Position numbers and translations under genes: made by a program. From NCBI GenBank assembly GCA_965153455.1, contig OZ234494.1:19902001-19966000 (forward strand): 64,000 nucleotides of DNA, in the 5' to 3' direction. The notes under the pieces were generated by a model. It was not told the DNA's origin. It saw only the letters and a program-made list of their open reading frames with translations, and did no database searches. Numbering within the stretch: the stretch's first letter is position 1; each line of letters begins with the position of its first letter. This document shows, piece after piece, positions 11,390 through 24,356 of the stretch. This stretch comes from Sphagnum compactum (lineage: Eukaryota > Bryophyta > Sphagnopsida > Sphagnales).

Positions 11390-11840
11390 TGTCCTTCTTT
11401 TCAACAACAAAAACATTTAGCAAATTTCCATTTAATTGGAAATTATGGTTTTGAATGAACCCTTGCTAATTATACCCATCACCACAACCTCCATTATTCT
11501 ACCATCCTTGATCACCATGGTTTTTCCATCCTCTTCCGGATCATTGTTTTGCCATCCTTGGCCTCCCATCTTCTAGTAATAATATTGACCCCCATACTAT
11601 CCTTAGTAGTTGGGTCTTCCATAATTGATTTTTGGTGGTTGTACTCCTTTTGTTTTAGCTTGCACAACAATTATTGATACATTTTGTCTTGGACATCGTC
11701 CCCCTGTGTTTTTCTTTGGACACTAATCTATATCATGATCATCACTCTTGCATACCCAACATAATTTTTGTAGTGACTTGCATTCTTTGGTGTAATGCCT
11801 TTCATTGTAGCAATTGGTACAATAAACACCTCACCTAAAA
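11390..11840 (-). pseudogene. Gag nucleocapsid region with three CCHC zinc knuckles
   Basis: Three CX2CX4HX4C knuckles are visible on the minus strand: CTNCYNERHYTKEC and CWVCKSDDHDID(stop)C at about 11.72-11.83 kb, and CFCC(stop)KEGHLKKDC near 11.38-11.41 kb. Two of the three carry a stop codon inside the motif. Zinc knuckles bind the element's RNA during packaging. Between them lies a low-complexity G, N and Y-rich linker, also with stops. The frame 10948-11388 continues downstream of the last knuckle (KKDCPVWKC) towards the protease. Confidence 0.8.
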
Positions 11841-12299
11841 ACATCTAATTGAGTTTTCTCACCTTTTCATCTTGATCATTGATGACCATCATCATTTGAT
11901 TTTTTAGCCGACTCCTCACTTTCAAATTCGTTTCGTTCTTTAGCAAGCTTCCTTTTGGTTGCAAGTAGCTCCTACTCCACCATTTTGGTCAAATTAGCCA
12001 TCTCTATAATTGTTGCCCTTGGCATACTCAGAATTGCCATTCTTACTTTTTGATGTAGCCTTTTTTTGAACGCTTCTTGTAAATATGCATTTGCTAGTCT
12101 ATGTTGAATAATTGCGCATAAGTGTAAAAATTTGTTGTAGTAATCTTCCATTGATTCATGCTTCTTTTGCTTAATATTCCTTAGAGCTATAATAGTTTGT
12201 TTTCGTTATGAACCATGCTAAATTGTTCCACAAATGCTTGTTAAGTAATTGTCCACATTACTCTTGGGTTGGCCGTGTCATATTAAACAAACCAACCTA

Positions 12300-12908
12300 T
12301 TGCTTATCTTCTCAAAATGTTTGGAAAGTATTGGAGTTTCTGAACATATATATTTTCACCATCCATGATACATACATGTGTTAATTGTTTAACATGTGTC
12401 ATTGGGTCATCTCCATCATGATACTTGGGTAATGGGACTTTTAGAGCATTGGCCACTAGTGCAACCATTGCTACTACTAGAACTAGTTGAATCATTCTTT
12501 GGCTTAAAGGATTTCTTGGCTAAGGTAACGGGGGTCGAACTGCAAACAAACCTAAAGGAAAGAAAATCCATATGGTGGGTAAAGGTAGTGACTGTGTTCA
12601 CTCCCTTAGTATTTTTTTTGGAAATCATCTAACAATTCTCCTTCAACATTGCTATTAATTGATGGTTCCAAATCCAGGAATGTTAATTCCTGTGCCACAA
12701 ATGGAATAGGTATTTTAATCGTCGTCAATGGTTCTTGATCAGTTGTCCACTCGTTACTTGAGGAAGACCCATCTATGCTAATAATCTCAAGTTGTAAACT
12801 TTGTTCAATTACGTTCCTTTCCAGCAAAATTGTACCTTCTTCACTTGGTGATTGGTTTTGTCCTACAATGGCATCCATTGTGGCATGTGTTGCTGTTACA
12901 ACTGACAC
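12300..12908 (-). pseudogene. Gag N-terminus and capsid start of the gypsy relic
   Basis: At 12.30-12.45 kb the minus strand reads LKVPLPKYHDGDDPMTHVKQ and a segment with VCIMDGENIYVQKLQYFPN, the usual start of the plant retrotransposon gag (capsid) domain. Upstream, 12606-12908 encodes an acidic, serine-rich leader starting MSVVTATHATMDAIVGQNQS. A serine-rich linker (12416-12628) overlaps in another frame, so at least one frameshift separates leader and capsid. DNA from 11.84 to 12.30 kb codes for the rest of gag in broken frames (for example YNKFLHLC-like words). Confidence 0.7.
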
Positions 12909-13880
12909 CTTTGTGGTTGGCCTTAATTGCTCGTAACCTATGTTGGAAGGAGTTATATTACCTACCCTCTATAGTTTCCGTGGTTCTACACAATACTTTT
13001 ATATAGTAAATCATGAGTTGCTTCTCATTGTCTTCTTTTGCATCTTGCAATAAGTCATTTCCACTTTTTACTTTGCCTTCTCCAACATGAGCCTTACATC
13101 GGATCTTCGACCACCACTTGATCATTGCTATCTTGGGTACACTTGTGGCAGAAGTAAGAACATAAAATACTTCTCAATCAGCTTTTGGTGATGTCAAGAC
13201 TCAAAGTTGCCTCCTTGTTTCATTACATAATCACCATACAAATTTGTTTACGCCCATAGTGTATCGCATGGCATCCACTTCTCAATTAGTGCAATTGAGG
13301 TTTGGTTGGATGAATTCACGACCATCAAGCACAATAACTACATGATGCATAGCTACAACATGTCGTTTTATTGGTACCAGTGTTAGAAGGCATGCCAATA
13401 CAAGCAACCAATGTTGAAACTTGGTTAAAATCAATTGTATTTATAATCAATGTGGCATGTTGGATACAATGTACCCTGGTATCACCATGTAATATTTCCA
13501 AAATTAATTCTTGGACAAATGCAAGTAAACTTTCAAATTTGTGCACAAACTCGTTCTAATCGTTTGGTTTGTCAAGTGGGTGCAAACAAAATACCACAAG
13601 CCACACCTGCTTATTTTTGGGATTGCTTTTGGGGGAATATTTTGATTTTTGAATTTTGAAATTATAACATTATTTCATCATAGAAACATTTTTGAAATGT
13701 GGACTCCCAAAGTGTGAGAAAGAAGTAACAAATTTTATCTATTTAAATATTTTATTGAATTAATTTTCAATTAGTCTATTTTAATCTATACCATTTTGTT
13801 ATATGGACCCAAAAGCTTAACCCAAGGCAAAACATAATATAAAATATTTCATGGCCATTCTTTTATTTTTCTACCTACTT
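12909..13880. other. Flank of the gypsy relic, no gene recognised
   Basis: This stretch should contain the 5' untranslated region and the 5' LTR of the gypsy relic, because gag starts at 12.9 kb on the minus strand. I see small overlapping open frames (around 13.3-13.65 kb) but no TG...CA repeat partner elsewhere in the window and no primer binding site. No host gene is recognisable. Confidence 0.4.
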
Positions 13881-13885
13881 ATGAC

Positions 13886-13972
13886 CCAGGTAAGTAGGTA
13901 GGTAGGTAGGTCCTAGGTAAATACATAGGTATGTAGGTTTTAAGACCTACCAACCTACCTACCTATGGTTAC
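13886..13972. repeat. TAGG microsatellite in inverted arrangement
   Basis: A run of AGGTAGGT units (about 13890-13912) is followed, after about 45 bp, by its complement ACCTACCAACCTACCTACCT. The pair can fold into a hairpin. The same TAGG word dominates the much longer degenerate tract at 33.5-34.1 kb. Confidence 0.75.
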
Positions 13973-13989
13973 GTACAACCTACTCAGCT

Positions 13990-16900
13990 ATTAAAATAGA
14001 TATTTTTATTTATTTATTTAAAAAATAATTAATATGCCATGTGGTAAATTTGTATTGTGCCACATGTCACAATTTTAGACCATTATTAACCATCATAATG
14101 AACGATGGAAACCAATATTTGAAAACAAAATTTATGTCAAAAAAATTTCATAGTGCCATGTGTTAGATTTTAATAGATGGATGACAATCAATGACATCAA
14201 CATGACACCATGGGTGCAATTATAATGGAGTTGCATAGTAGTTGAAAATGAATTGTTTTGATAGAGTTGTAATTGAGTTGCATTGTATATATTGTGAGTT
14301 GCAACTTTGCAATTCATGCAAGTTGTTTGTTAGCACTCAGCATATAAGTATTGTGAGTTGCAAGTGTCTTTTACAACTCAAAAATTGAATTGCAAGGCCA
14401 ATTGCAAACACCCTTTTCTTTCATAGTGCATGTTATGAAAACAAAAATGTATAAAACATTTTAATCACCAAAATATGTATTCAAAATTTGTTAATAACAT
14501 ATGGGTGAAAACACAATCAAAGGAATGAGGGGCATCAAGGTAAAAGTCTTTTTCAAAGGACTACACATGACACATGTCATTTCTATGTCAGTTTATATTT
14601 TAAAATTTTGTATTTTGGATACCTAGTTTAACATTGCATGTTAGATATAAATATGTTAAATTTTAACTACAAATTCATTTTAAATCATATATATTATGCA
14701 TTTAAGCCCTTTATCATATAAATATGAATAGTTTTTGTTAAGGCCACATTTTCAAATCCATAATTTTTATAGTCAAAAACATGTTTGAACCAAATGTGTT
14801 CAAATCGATTATAAAAATAATTTTGATAACTTCAAGTTCTTTGTCTCTTATAATCATCAATGTTAAAATCCTTTTCAAGTTTTAGTAAGAATGTTACACA
14901 TTTGGTAGAAAAAAAATATAAAAGATTGTCCATTTTTATGGTTTGAGTGCTTCAATGAACATGCAAAAATATTTTTGATTTGTCTTAAGTTTTGAGCATA
15001 TAAACTTTGCAATTAATGGAAAATGTTTCAAAAAAATTATGACAATCCAAATTATTATGCTTCCCTTGTAGTTTTTCAAACATACAAACATACAGTTTTA
15101 AAGAGTGTCCATTCACTTGAGTGGCTCCTTTGACTATGATGTTACTTGTATATTCAAAATATTCCTAGCGGCCAAATGGTCAATCAACTTACGAAAACCC
15201 TTGCCCAAAAATGACAAAAAAATAAATTAAACATCCTTGAAATTGCACCCTAGAAAAATTTGTGTGTCACAAACTTTGCTTTGCCATTTACATGGTTGTA
15301 GCATTTTTCCACAAATTATGGGGAAAAAAAAACCCTACGTCTAGCCCTTGACCCTTCGAATAAAGGAGCAATTTGAATTTCTATGATTGTGAAGGTGGCT
15401 ATTTGACCTATAATGTGGATCACACTTAATAACAAAATGAGAAATGGTTAATAAAGGATTAGATTTAGGTTGTGAATATTAGACTATGGCTAATATAATG
15501 TGGACAATCCAACCTTGACTTGTGGTTTTAGTGGGCAAAACTTACATTACATTACCTTGCACCATTGAACAAGTGTTCTCAAATTTAGATTCAACTTAAC
15601 CCATTAGCTTAATGGATGGCTTGATGGTTTCATAACATTTGAATTAAAAAGATGTTTTGAACTTATTTACGTACATTTATGTTGAAATTGAAAGAGTGCA
15701 TTTTTTTTTAAAGGAAATTAGTTGGGATTTTGTTATAGCATATTTTAGCCTGTGTGGACCAGTGTTGTTTGATTCTAGTTTTTCAAAAGATTTAGCTAGA
15801 CAAGGATTGTTTAAAGTTTTTTTGATTTAAACACTTAAGTCCAGTTCCAAATCTTGTTCGTCACACTCCTGGACTGCCAGTTGCTAGTTCTCTAAGAAAA
15901 TAAAAAATCAAAATGAGTCTGGTTTCAAATTAGATACAATGGATTCAAAAGTGGAGAATTTCTAGTTAATAGCACTATACGTAACCAATAAAATATGCAA
16001 AACATATATTTAGATATATGCATGTAAATTGCAATTCACTTAATATTACATGTAATCTATTAACAGATGGACCTATTTAACTAAATTCCTAAGATCACAA
16101 TATACTTGGAATTTTTGAATTACAATTCATGAAGTCTAAAATCAATACTTTTTAGTCATGTGAATACTAACTGTGGATTTGTAAAGCATGTTGAAAATAT
16201 TTTTAAAAGAACATTAATACAAGATCTTATTAAACTTTTAAAAAACATGTTAATTTCACATTTGATACAGTCAGATATTTCTAAAATTCAATGTTAAAAT
16301 GTTTCACATGCCTTCTAGCTTACAAAGTTGACATTTTCAGCTTTTTGCATTGTTGAGATTACTTTTTGTAGAATACTTTTCCATGTTTGGGCTTAATAAG
16401 TACTTTTTATCTTAGGTTGAGCAACTGTGAATAAGCCCCTCAACTAAGTTGTTTTCTAGATTTATCACATGTGTACATGGCTTTATATATGGTGTAAACC
16501 TGTGCCAAGGTCCCAAGGTTCAACATTAAAATTAGTAGGGAGCCTATGAGTCTAGCACAATTGAAATCTTGCCGAATATATTATTCAAATTCAACAGAGC
16601 TAGTACTTTGAAAAGCTCACGAATGTTTGATAACTCAATGTTGGCAAGCTTCACATCAAGGAAAAAATTACCATGTAAGATAAAAACTATCAACATGAAG
16701 ATCGTTGAGGCAAGGATAAGAGATCTCATGTATCCAACCTTTTTTTTTTTAATGGCATAATTTTGCCAAAAAAGGAAGTGAAAACTCAAAAATGCAAAAA
16801 TGAAGTGTTTTTTCAAAGTGAGAGAAAAAAGAAAAAAATAGCCAGATTTCTACATTTGGATTTCAGTATGTAAGCAGAAAGGGCGATTAAAGATTTGTGC

Positions 16901-17400
16901 TTCATATCAAGGGTGTAGCCAGATTTGATAAGTAATCTTCCTAGATGATGATTGTCACTTTTTCTACAGCTTCCAATGGATGTTTTCAGAAATATAGAGA
17001 ATAAGCGACAGAATATCTCCCATTTCCTTTTTTTTAAACCCAAATTCGCCAAATAATAACCGCTGTTTATTACTTTAAAAATACTATTAATTTATGCATC
17101 CAGATTTTATACATGTAAAGTAATGTCCAAGCGAATTTAGGAATACATGAAAACACAATTGAGCACACTGAAAACAAAAGAATTGTCCCATATAATAGAT
17201 TTCAAAAACATCCTGGACCACACGAGAATCAATTCCTATTAATATTACTATATGACTGAACTAGATATTATTCAGGATGTTTAATATAATACCACGCCAA
17301 AGCCAAAGTTGACTGTAAAAATCTGTGAGCACATGAAGCAATACCTAATTTCAGTTTGTACTCTTAAACTAGACTCTTTGATGCAGAGCTTGGAATAATT
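13990..17400. other. AT-rich intergenic stretch
   Basis: I find no gene, transposon terminus or RNA gene in this 3.4-kb AT-rich stretch. Minus-strand open frames near 16.5-17.05 kb are hydrophobic or lysine-rich by composition only and match nothing I know. A 'gagttgca' word recurs near 14.2-14.4 kb. Confidence 0.45.
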
Positions 17401-17410
17401 TGCAGTCTGG

Positions 17411-18664
17411 TTAATTACCCCAGAATTGAGGGACAGAGGCTTCAAGTAAGTTGAGATCTGTGGCATTAGATATTCCCAGAGATGACTCCAGCACTGCAGC
17501 GGGGATGTTGCTCAACAGCAACTGGTTTGCTGCAACCAAGAATCCAGGAGATTGCGAATTCAGACTGTTGAAGCTGATTGCAGGTCCAGTACCCACGTTG
17601 ATTTGGAAATGGAGAGTGCCCTTTGGGAAGATGTAGATGTCTCCCTTTTGCAAGGTTTCTGCGTATAGCACACCGTCGAAGCTAATGAAGCCTGTGTAAA
17701 TGGAGCCTTGCACCACGAACAATGTCTCACTAGCGAAGGGATGGGTATGGGGAGGAACAACTCCACCGATTCCGAAGTCCAGTCGGACATGGGTGATGCC
17801 GAGCGTGTTGAGAGCTGGGTACTCCAACACAGTTCCAAATGTGGGGTATGCGTTTGTACCGGTAACGGAGACGTTCCCTGAAATTATACCAAATGCAGCA
17901 GGCAACGAAATTTTAGTTCAGCAATATAAGAATCTCTGTTCTAGATCAGTGAAACTTTTCAACTCCTCCAAGGAGTAACTTAACAAGGATAATTCGCTCA
18001 AGAAGAAAGTATCAATTTTTGGAATAAAAATATATACTTTTTCTACGATGAACATAAGAAGGTACTCAGTTTATAAAGAAAGCTACGACTGTTTCTATCC
18101 CGTTCCTGCCAACCTGGGTTTTCTGGGTTTTCAGATATTTCACACATTGCGTAACAGCCTTCGAGCACTTTCAACTTATGCTTGGAGCGGTTATAGAAGT
18201 TTCGCTACTGTTAAGACGTAGAGAAGGCTAATGGATGATCGTAAATGGAAATTCCAAATGTGACTTCATACACGTTCTAGTGGCGAATCATTGAAGCATG
18301 GAGCTGTAATCAAAGTGTTTTCCAAGTCGACTCAGAACGCGATGAAACAAGTAGCCTACGAGCATGCAATTAAGATCTTTGACGATGAGACGACGTCCAT
18401 TACGCCAAGTTCAAGTTTGAGGATCGAACCAGCCGTGCGGAAGTCCGTGAAGAGAAAGTCTTTGGACGTAACATTCGCGCGGTCCTTGCAAGGAAATCCG
18501 TTGACACGTGGAGCGCTCGGGGACAGATCTGCGACGCAGAAATCCTGCAACGGATCCGGATCAGCGGCTTGCACCATTGCTGCACCAGCCACTAACGCCA
18601 TGCATACAATGATTGTCTGCCAAGCCTGGCGAGATCCTACACCAGAACGAATGCTGTAAGTCAT
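17411..18664 (-). CDS. Germin-like protein (secreted cupin), copy A
   Basis: Germin-like proteins are secreted, manganese-binding single-cupin glycoproteins of the cell wall; members act as superoxide dismutase or oxalate oxidase, and which applies here cannot be told. Exon 1 (start ATG 18662-18664) encodes a signal peptide ending near VQAADPDP, then LQDFCVADL, the second conserved cysteine in NGFPCKD, and a glycosylation site NVT. Exon 2 (17877 down to the TAA at 17411) has cupin motif 1 (PPHTHPFASETLFVVQG, three metal ligands) and motif 2 (GDIYIFPKGTLHFQINVG, fourth ligand H). It ends FWGN. Length is about 240 residues, slightly more than usual because of a long leader. The intron of about 0.5 kb ends in TTTCAG. 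A GT donor after GGC (18404) leaves the wrong phase; exon 2 needs one base carried over, so a GC donor at 18405 or an indel must be assumed. All catalytic residues are intact. Confidence 0.85.
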
Positions 18665-19030
18665 GATGACTGCTTGAGTTATGAAAGTTGCAGCTGTAAA
18701 GCTTCGGGTGGAAAATTGGAACAGTCTGGTACGACTGAGTATACCTATGTACTGAACAGTGAACACTATGGGTGTGAAGTTTGAACTTTGTTCTAACTTC
18801 TGCGTAATATAACTGTGCCCAAACAAGCTGGATGAGAATGAGAGTATTAGAGCTGCAGGCTGTTAGGATGGAATACTGGTGGTGCTTGATTGTTGAAATG
18901 ACCACTAATGTAACAGTTTTATACTAAAATTCGCGTACGTTCCAAGAATCTGACCCAATTGTCACGAGTCCAGCTGAATTCAATCAGGTGCACCTGCCTT
19001 GTGGATGCAGGTAGTCACGACATGGGCAGT
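18665..19030 (-). promoter_or_regulatory. Conserved upstream region of germin-like copy A
   Basis: About 350 bp upstream of the start codon remain alignable with the region upstream of copy B, including 'tgcgtacgttccaagaat'-like and 'cacgagtcca' words (18930-18990 here, 25480-25515 there). A TATA-like GTATAC lies near 18739-18744 on the minus strand, at the position of the better TATATA of copy B. Retention of this flank in both copies shows that the duplication included the promoter. Confidence 0.55.
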
Positions 19031-19039
19031 TGGCAGATC

Positions 19040-22000
19040 TTCTGTTCTAGGGAAATTCCAATGGGCAGTGAGATCCGAGAAGTTGCGAATATCTTGGAAC
19101 CCACCAAAGGGGGGGGTGGGGATTGAAGGGCCATATTAATTGCCATCACCAATTTTTTTGGAACATTAGGCATCTCTTTAGACCCCAAGTTGCAACATAG
19201 AAACAAATGTGCTCCCCCTATGGCCCGCCTTTCTAGTTTGTATGCATGGGAGTTGAACTTGGGCAAAACCATATGGGATAAAACTTGAGGTGCAATCGGG
19301 AATGTCTTGAGGAACAACTTGGGAAAGCCTTTGGGAACCCAATGGGAACATGAAACAATTTATAAAAAAACATAAAATCCTCACCCTCCAAAAAGAAAAA
19401 AACTAGACCCCTCTTGAGTGCATGCTGAGCCTCCTCATTGGGTGCATGAAACTTTTGTTTCCGAAACTGTTTGGCCTGCCTAATGGCAGGGTCACAAACT
19501 GTGGGACACAGTCTTCCCAAATGCTTGGCTCCAAGCATTTGGAGCACTTCCGTTACTTCGGAGATGCTGCTGCAATTGGGCAGGCTTGGACCCTTTTGGA
19601 ATTTACTGCACTCTATTCAATGCCTGCCGTGACTTTAGGGACACGCTTGTGGCCCTTGCTTGGTGGTTGTTCTTTTTGATATCTCATTTCTCAGAAAGGG
19701 GTGTGGTGTTCTTTTCTCCAATTTTGTGATCAATGTAGCCACAGTGACAATCATCCATGAGACAATTTGGTCAAATTTGGCTACAAGGCACAATAATCTC
19801 AAGTGGATTTGTTTCACCATTTTATGTTTGACTTCACACACCATGAAGTAAATTAATCAAGCATTTTCTATCAATTTTCCATCCCTTATTGGTCTGTTAG
19901 AAAATTATTAAAAATGCATGAGAAATACATCTGAAGTGGGTTTTCATAAATACATACATATAATACAACCCATGGTTCATTACCCTTAATTTAACCAAGA
20001 TTAATATGAAGTTTATAATTTGACCTTTCCTCATTCCTTAATTTATCTTTATGCAATATGCTTCACGTTAACATATTCTTCTTATGAGTCAATGTTCAAC
20101 CAGATTTTGTCTTGTCTGCACATTAATCTCAATTGTTTGCTCAATACTCTTGTGAATGGCATGTTATATATCTTTGGTCTTTTTTATGTTTGAAATTATT
20201 TAGTTTTCATATATAACTTGTGACATAAGAACCTCACAACACATAAAAGCTTCATTGGGTAATTATGATTTACTTTTTTTTCAATTCAGTGTTTTTGCCA
20301 TGAATATGACATATCATCTTTTACCTTCTTCATTAAATGGTTGAATTCCTATGCAAATGTCCAAAACTTTCATTATGTTAAGACCATTTGTTCATGTTTC
20401 CAAGATGCAATATTTATTTCTGAAAATAAATAAGTTCCTGGAAGTAGTGGTGTGTATATATAAGTTCCAATTTTGAAACATTACACATTGGGAAATCTAT
20501 GTTTTAATGAACTTAATCCTCACCTTGCTCCAAGGCCTTTAATAGACAATTTTCCAAATTATATCTTACTTAATATTTGAGTGTCTGAACCTTGTGAATG
20601 AAAAAATGCACCATTTCATCATGATGGGTCATTGCCACAATCAATCAGCAAAATATGTACTTGAACCCAATGTGAATGAGATTTATTTCGCTTTTCCAAT
20701 TGTCACCCAAGTCCAAGGTGAAGAAACTTCCTCAGTGGAGGAGTGTTTTCTTTTCATTTTTTTTATATCAAAATTTTGGATAAATGTAAACCACAAAATA
20801 GCAAACTTAGTCAAATTTACACTTGAAAAATAAATTCCAAAATTTTCCGGATTTCTTTGTGGAGAAATGGCAAAGTCTCACTTGGAACTTCCACTTGGTC
20901 TTTTCTGGGGCAAACTAACTCTTGGGTAATGCCTCAAGATTCATGCACTTTTGGAAAGTATCATGTGAACTACACACCAGAGACAAGCGTCATAAAGTTT
21001 CTCAGCAATAACACCTCTACAAAAACAGGACTTTGGCAAGCTGAGGGTTTCCTTGCATTCCTTAAAAATAGCAAGGATTGAATTTCAGTAGGAAAATTCA
21101 TGCCTTGGACAGCAAGAATGAGACCAAGCATGGCTATGAAGGGGAGTAGAGGCATGAAGCCTATATTGAATACTGGGTCATTTCCACCTAGGAATATGGG
21201 TAGCCCTGTAGGGCTAGCAGTGGCTGCACTAGTAGGTGTAGACAGTTGTACCACGGCCTGTTCTAGAGCATAACCAGTGTTTCCCACCATTCACTCACAA
21301 TAACAAGTGAAACTAGCAGGTGGTTACAACACTAATTTAACACCAACTCACTTGCTACGCAAAAAGTTAGAACCCTAATCTGCTTCCAAATTATGGGAAT
21401 CAAACTGGAAGGAGCTTATTTTCACTTTGAGTGTGGGCTACGCAAGTTGTGCACTTGACCTAAATTTGATCTTCACTGGGCTGATGTAGTCCAATTATTT
21501 ATATTTACAAAATCGTGTGCACACAGCATATTGTAATGTTGTAGATAGTTCAAGTACGCTACTTTTTTTTACCTTACCTACTCGAATTTTGAACAACATA
21601 TTTGAGATAATTACAAGAATTTTTTACTGATCACCAATAAACAAGCACAAACCCATGGGAGAAATCTGTAATGGACATGTTCATTGTTGCAAAAAGTCAC
21701 GGTATTCTAGATTTTTTGTGCTATAAATTTTGTACATGTTAAGAACTTGTATCTGAGGTTGAAAAGAAAATGTAAGATATAGGACTAATTTCCTTTCAGT
21801 TCAAAATCTTAAAGTCCTCAAATGCAAGCTTGGTTGAAGCCTAAGTATGCACATATGATAACATATGAACCTTCAACACAAGAACTGACACATGGAAGGC
21901 AGTGATGTACATAAATTTTGACATGGGAGATGACACTGACATGAACATCCCATGGAAATTTGGAGCCTGTATCACATCAATTTGGACAAGCCTGATCTGA

Positions 22001-23520
22001 ATGAAAGATACTTTGCTCGCGATGGTATTCATTGTTTAAATGGATGACACAGGAATGTAGAAAAGATATTGTTATTTGGACCACTTGTCACTTGCCAACT
22101 AAAGGGACAATTATCCAAACAAATAGTGTTACCAGTTTGTTGACAAATATGTAGTGTGTGGAGGAGAAGAAGCATGTAAAAACTGGTGTTGGGGGTCCTA
22201 CGACGAACCTATGGTTCTGAAAAATAATTGGAATCGTCTTGGTTCCAGTTTGGAGAATCAGTCAAGGTTCAGATCTCATTCAGAGTTCTAACTAATCTGG
22301 ACTGGAACCAGCAGTCAACTACTGGTTTTAGTTCCTTTTATTTTAGGAAAAAATATTTCCTAGTTCTGGTTCCACATATGCATAAGTAAATTCGGGAAAT
22401 TTTGGTTCTGTGTCTGATTCTTAAAAGAAAAAAATTTGGTTCTGATTTTGGAATGCTAAATCAAACCCGGTTCTTACCAACGGGAATGGCAACTGATGCT
22501 TCTTATGCACCAAAGCAGGGACCTGCCGAACACTGGTAATGAGAATGTTGTGTGAGTTTTAGAACACATGAAGATGGCACATGCAACAGGTCTTGTCCCA
22601 CCATAACTTCCAAGGGAGAATGGATCTCCATGCATTATTTGTAAAGTACCCTGAGGGTACTGGGCCCCAGTTTTGCTAAAATTGAGGATAAAATGAGAAA
22701 CCACAATGAAAGCAGTACACAGAGAAAAAAAGGGACCAAATGGTTTTCTCACCTAAATTGGTGCTCTTAGATCAAGCCTTGTCGTAACAAGATCCTGCAA
22801 ATCTTCTGGAAAATGAACACAAGTGTACAAATAACATGGAAAAGGCACCATTGTCCAGGCAATTATTAATTATGGTCAAAGAGCAGGCATTTCTTTTTTC
22901 TAATTTGCTACACTCCCAACTTAGGCGGTTGGAAGTGATTAAAATGGTCGAGTTGCATTATTTGTTGATTTGAAACCAAGGGTTTAAGCATGGGTTGAAA
23001 GATGGAAATAGTATTTATTTTGCTTATAACAATTTACTACTATTTTATGCTTCCATACATGAGAGTATAGCCCAATGTGCCAAATTTCTGAAAATAATTA
23101 AAACGTGATTTGAGTACCAAAAACCATTGTCCCACATGATAGTTAAATTCCAGAAGGTTTTCTGGGACAAACAATAATTTACTCAAATATAGAATTGAAT
23201 CGATTTTTTTTATTTATCGGATAATTGAATTACTGCTTACATCATCAGGATCAGTGTTATTTTTCCTGGCGAACTGGGGCAAAATTTCGCCTTCGTCTGC
23301 GGAGGCACAACCACCACAACAAGAGTTTTTAACTCCAATTCGCCAGACACTGCTCCTGTATGAGGAGGGCAGGTTGCATCCAGTCACAAATTTCCTCAGA
23401 TTTTTACTACTTAGTGCAGTTTTCTGCTAGTTTCTGTTGGACGAGTGTTGTGACCCATGGCTACGCCACTCCAGCCACCTGTGGCACCTCGCTCGACCCC
23501 TCGCAACGGTTGCCCTGGCC
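19040..23520. other. Intergenic stretch with scattered repeats
   Basis: No gene is recognised. Around 19.04-19.4 kb, phrases of the type 'gggaacccaatgggaacat' recur and are seen again near 61.8 kb ('gggaacccttggagaac'), which suggests a dispersed repeat. A minus-strand open frame at 20970-21290 has a hydrophobic segment (FMPLLPFIAMLGLILAVQ) after a proline, threonine and alanine-rich part; it could be an exon of a small membrane protein but matches nothing I can name. The rest is AT-rich. Confidence 0.4.
19517..19542. repeat. Palindrome, 12-bp arms with 2-nt spacer
   Basis: CCAAATGCTTGG is followed by CT and then by its exact reverse complement CCAAGCATTTGG. It has the same design (perfect arms, 2-nt spacer) as the palindromes at 10264 and 41127. 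No gene overlaps it. Confidence 0.88.
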
Positions 23521-23538
23521 GCTGTTTTTTTTGGCCCC

Positions 23539-23950
23539 TCTGAGGACCTCGTTTCAGGTCCCCAACAACGAGTTTTCTTTCTGAGGACCTCGTTTCAGGT
23601 CCCCAACGACGAGTTTTTTTCTGAGGACCTCGTTTCAGGTTCCCAACGACGAATTTTCTTTCTGGGAACCTCGTTTCAAGTCCGTCTCGAGGTCTAGACC
23701 GGGTACTGATCACCTCGGTTCAGGTCCTCAAAGGTTTTGAGGACCTCGCTCATTTTAGGACCTCAGTTCAGGTCTTCGAAAGTTTTGAGAACCTCGCTCG
23801 TTTTAAGACCTCGTCTTGTTTTTCTTCTTCTTCTTGGGGATGTGGTTTAGGGGTTTAAGACAGACGGACAAACGAGATTTGAGTTTCAAGACCTCGACAG
23901 ACGGACAGACGAGATCTGAGTTTCAGAACCTCGACAGACAGACACAAGGT
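23539..23950. repeat. Composite tandem repeats built on 'gaggacctcgtttcaggtcc'
   Basis: Three and a half copies of a unit of about 40 bp run from 23539 to 23690 (GAGGACCTCGTTTCAGGTCC, then CCAACGACGAGTTTT). They are followed by two copies of about 50 bp (23705-23830, CCTCGCTCxTTTTAxGACCTC) and two of about 45 bp (23860-23950, GACAGACGGACAxACGAGAT). The reverse complement of the same words occurs at 34.47-34.68 kb. The segment is GC-richer than its surroundings. Open frames through it on both strands follow from the repeat period and are not genes. Confidence 0.8.
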
Positions 23951-24356
23951 TTGCTTTTATATATAGGATAGGATTATATGTGCCATGGGTGCTGATTTTG
24001 TGCCCTGATTATCACCTCACCTATCCTATTTTGCCATCTACTACAGACCAGCTTCACAGGGAACGGGCAGTGACTAGAAGAATCTTCCAGGCACTGACCA
24101 ATTTTTGTCCACACAGACAGACACCACGTTTGCTTTTATATATAAGATTATCACCACTCACGCTAAATCTATTGTAAGATGATCGCCACCCGTGCCACAT
24201 CACAAAAATGAAGAAAAGGAAACACTGATCAAGATGTCTAAAATAGTATGCCAATGTTTACTGTTTAATACTAGACCATCACATGCAACAATCATGTTAC
24301 TCTTAAACTAGAGTCTTTCATGCATCTCAATGGAATGATTTCCTGTCTAGTTTTAA

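Larger units (their letters stand above)
7914..12908 (-). mobile_element. Ty3/gypsy LTR-retrotransposon relic (gag-pol)
   Basis: Read on the minus strand, the order is an acidic gag N-terminus (12.6-12.9 kb), a capsid segment (12.3-12.5 kb), CCHC zinc knuckles (11.4-11.84 kb), an aspartic protease region (10.2-10.5 kb), the start of reverse transcriptase (9.83-10.1 kb) and integrase (7.9-8.8 kb). Integrase lying after RT is the Ty3/gypsy order. Nearly all RT and all RNase H are missing. Stops and frameshifts occur throughout, so the element is dead. No LTR pair was identified: neither edge shows a TG...CA repeat, primer binding site or polypurine tract that I could recognise. A CACTA-type transposon end lies exactly where the RT breaks off. 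Confidence 0.85.

Noticed and set aside
20970-21290. Minus-strand frame with one membrane segment as a separate gene
   Set aside because: The hydrophobic segment alone is weak evidence, and no start context, exon partners or family match were seen. It is mentioned only in the regional note.
23411-23713. Open frames through the 40-bp tandem repeats
   Set aside because: The frames stay open because of the repeat period. The encoded peptide is itself a repeat with no known family.
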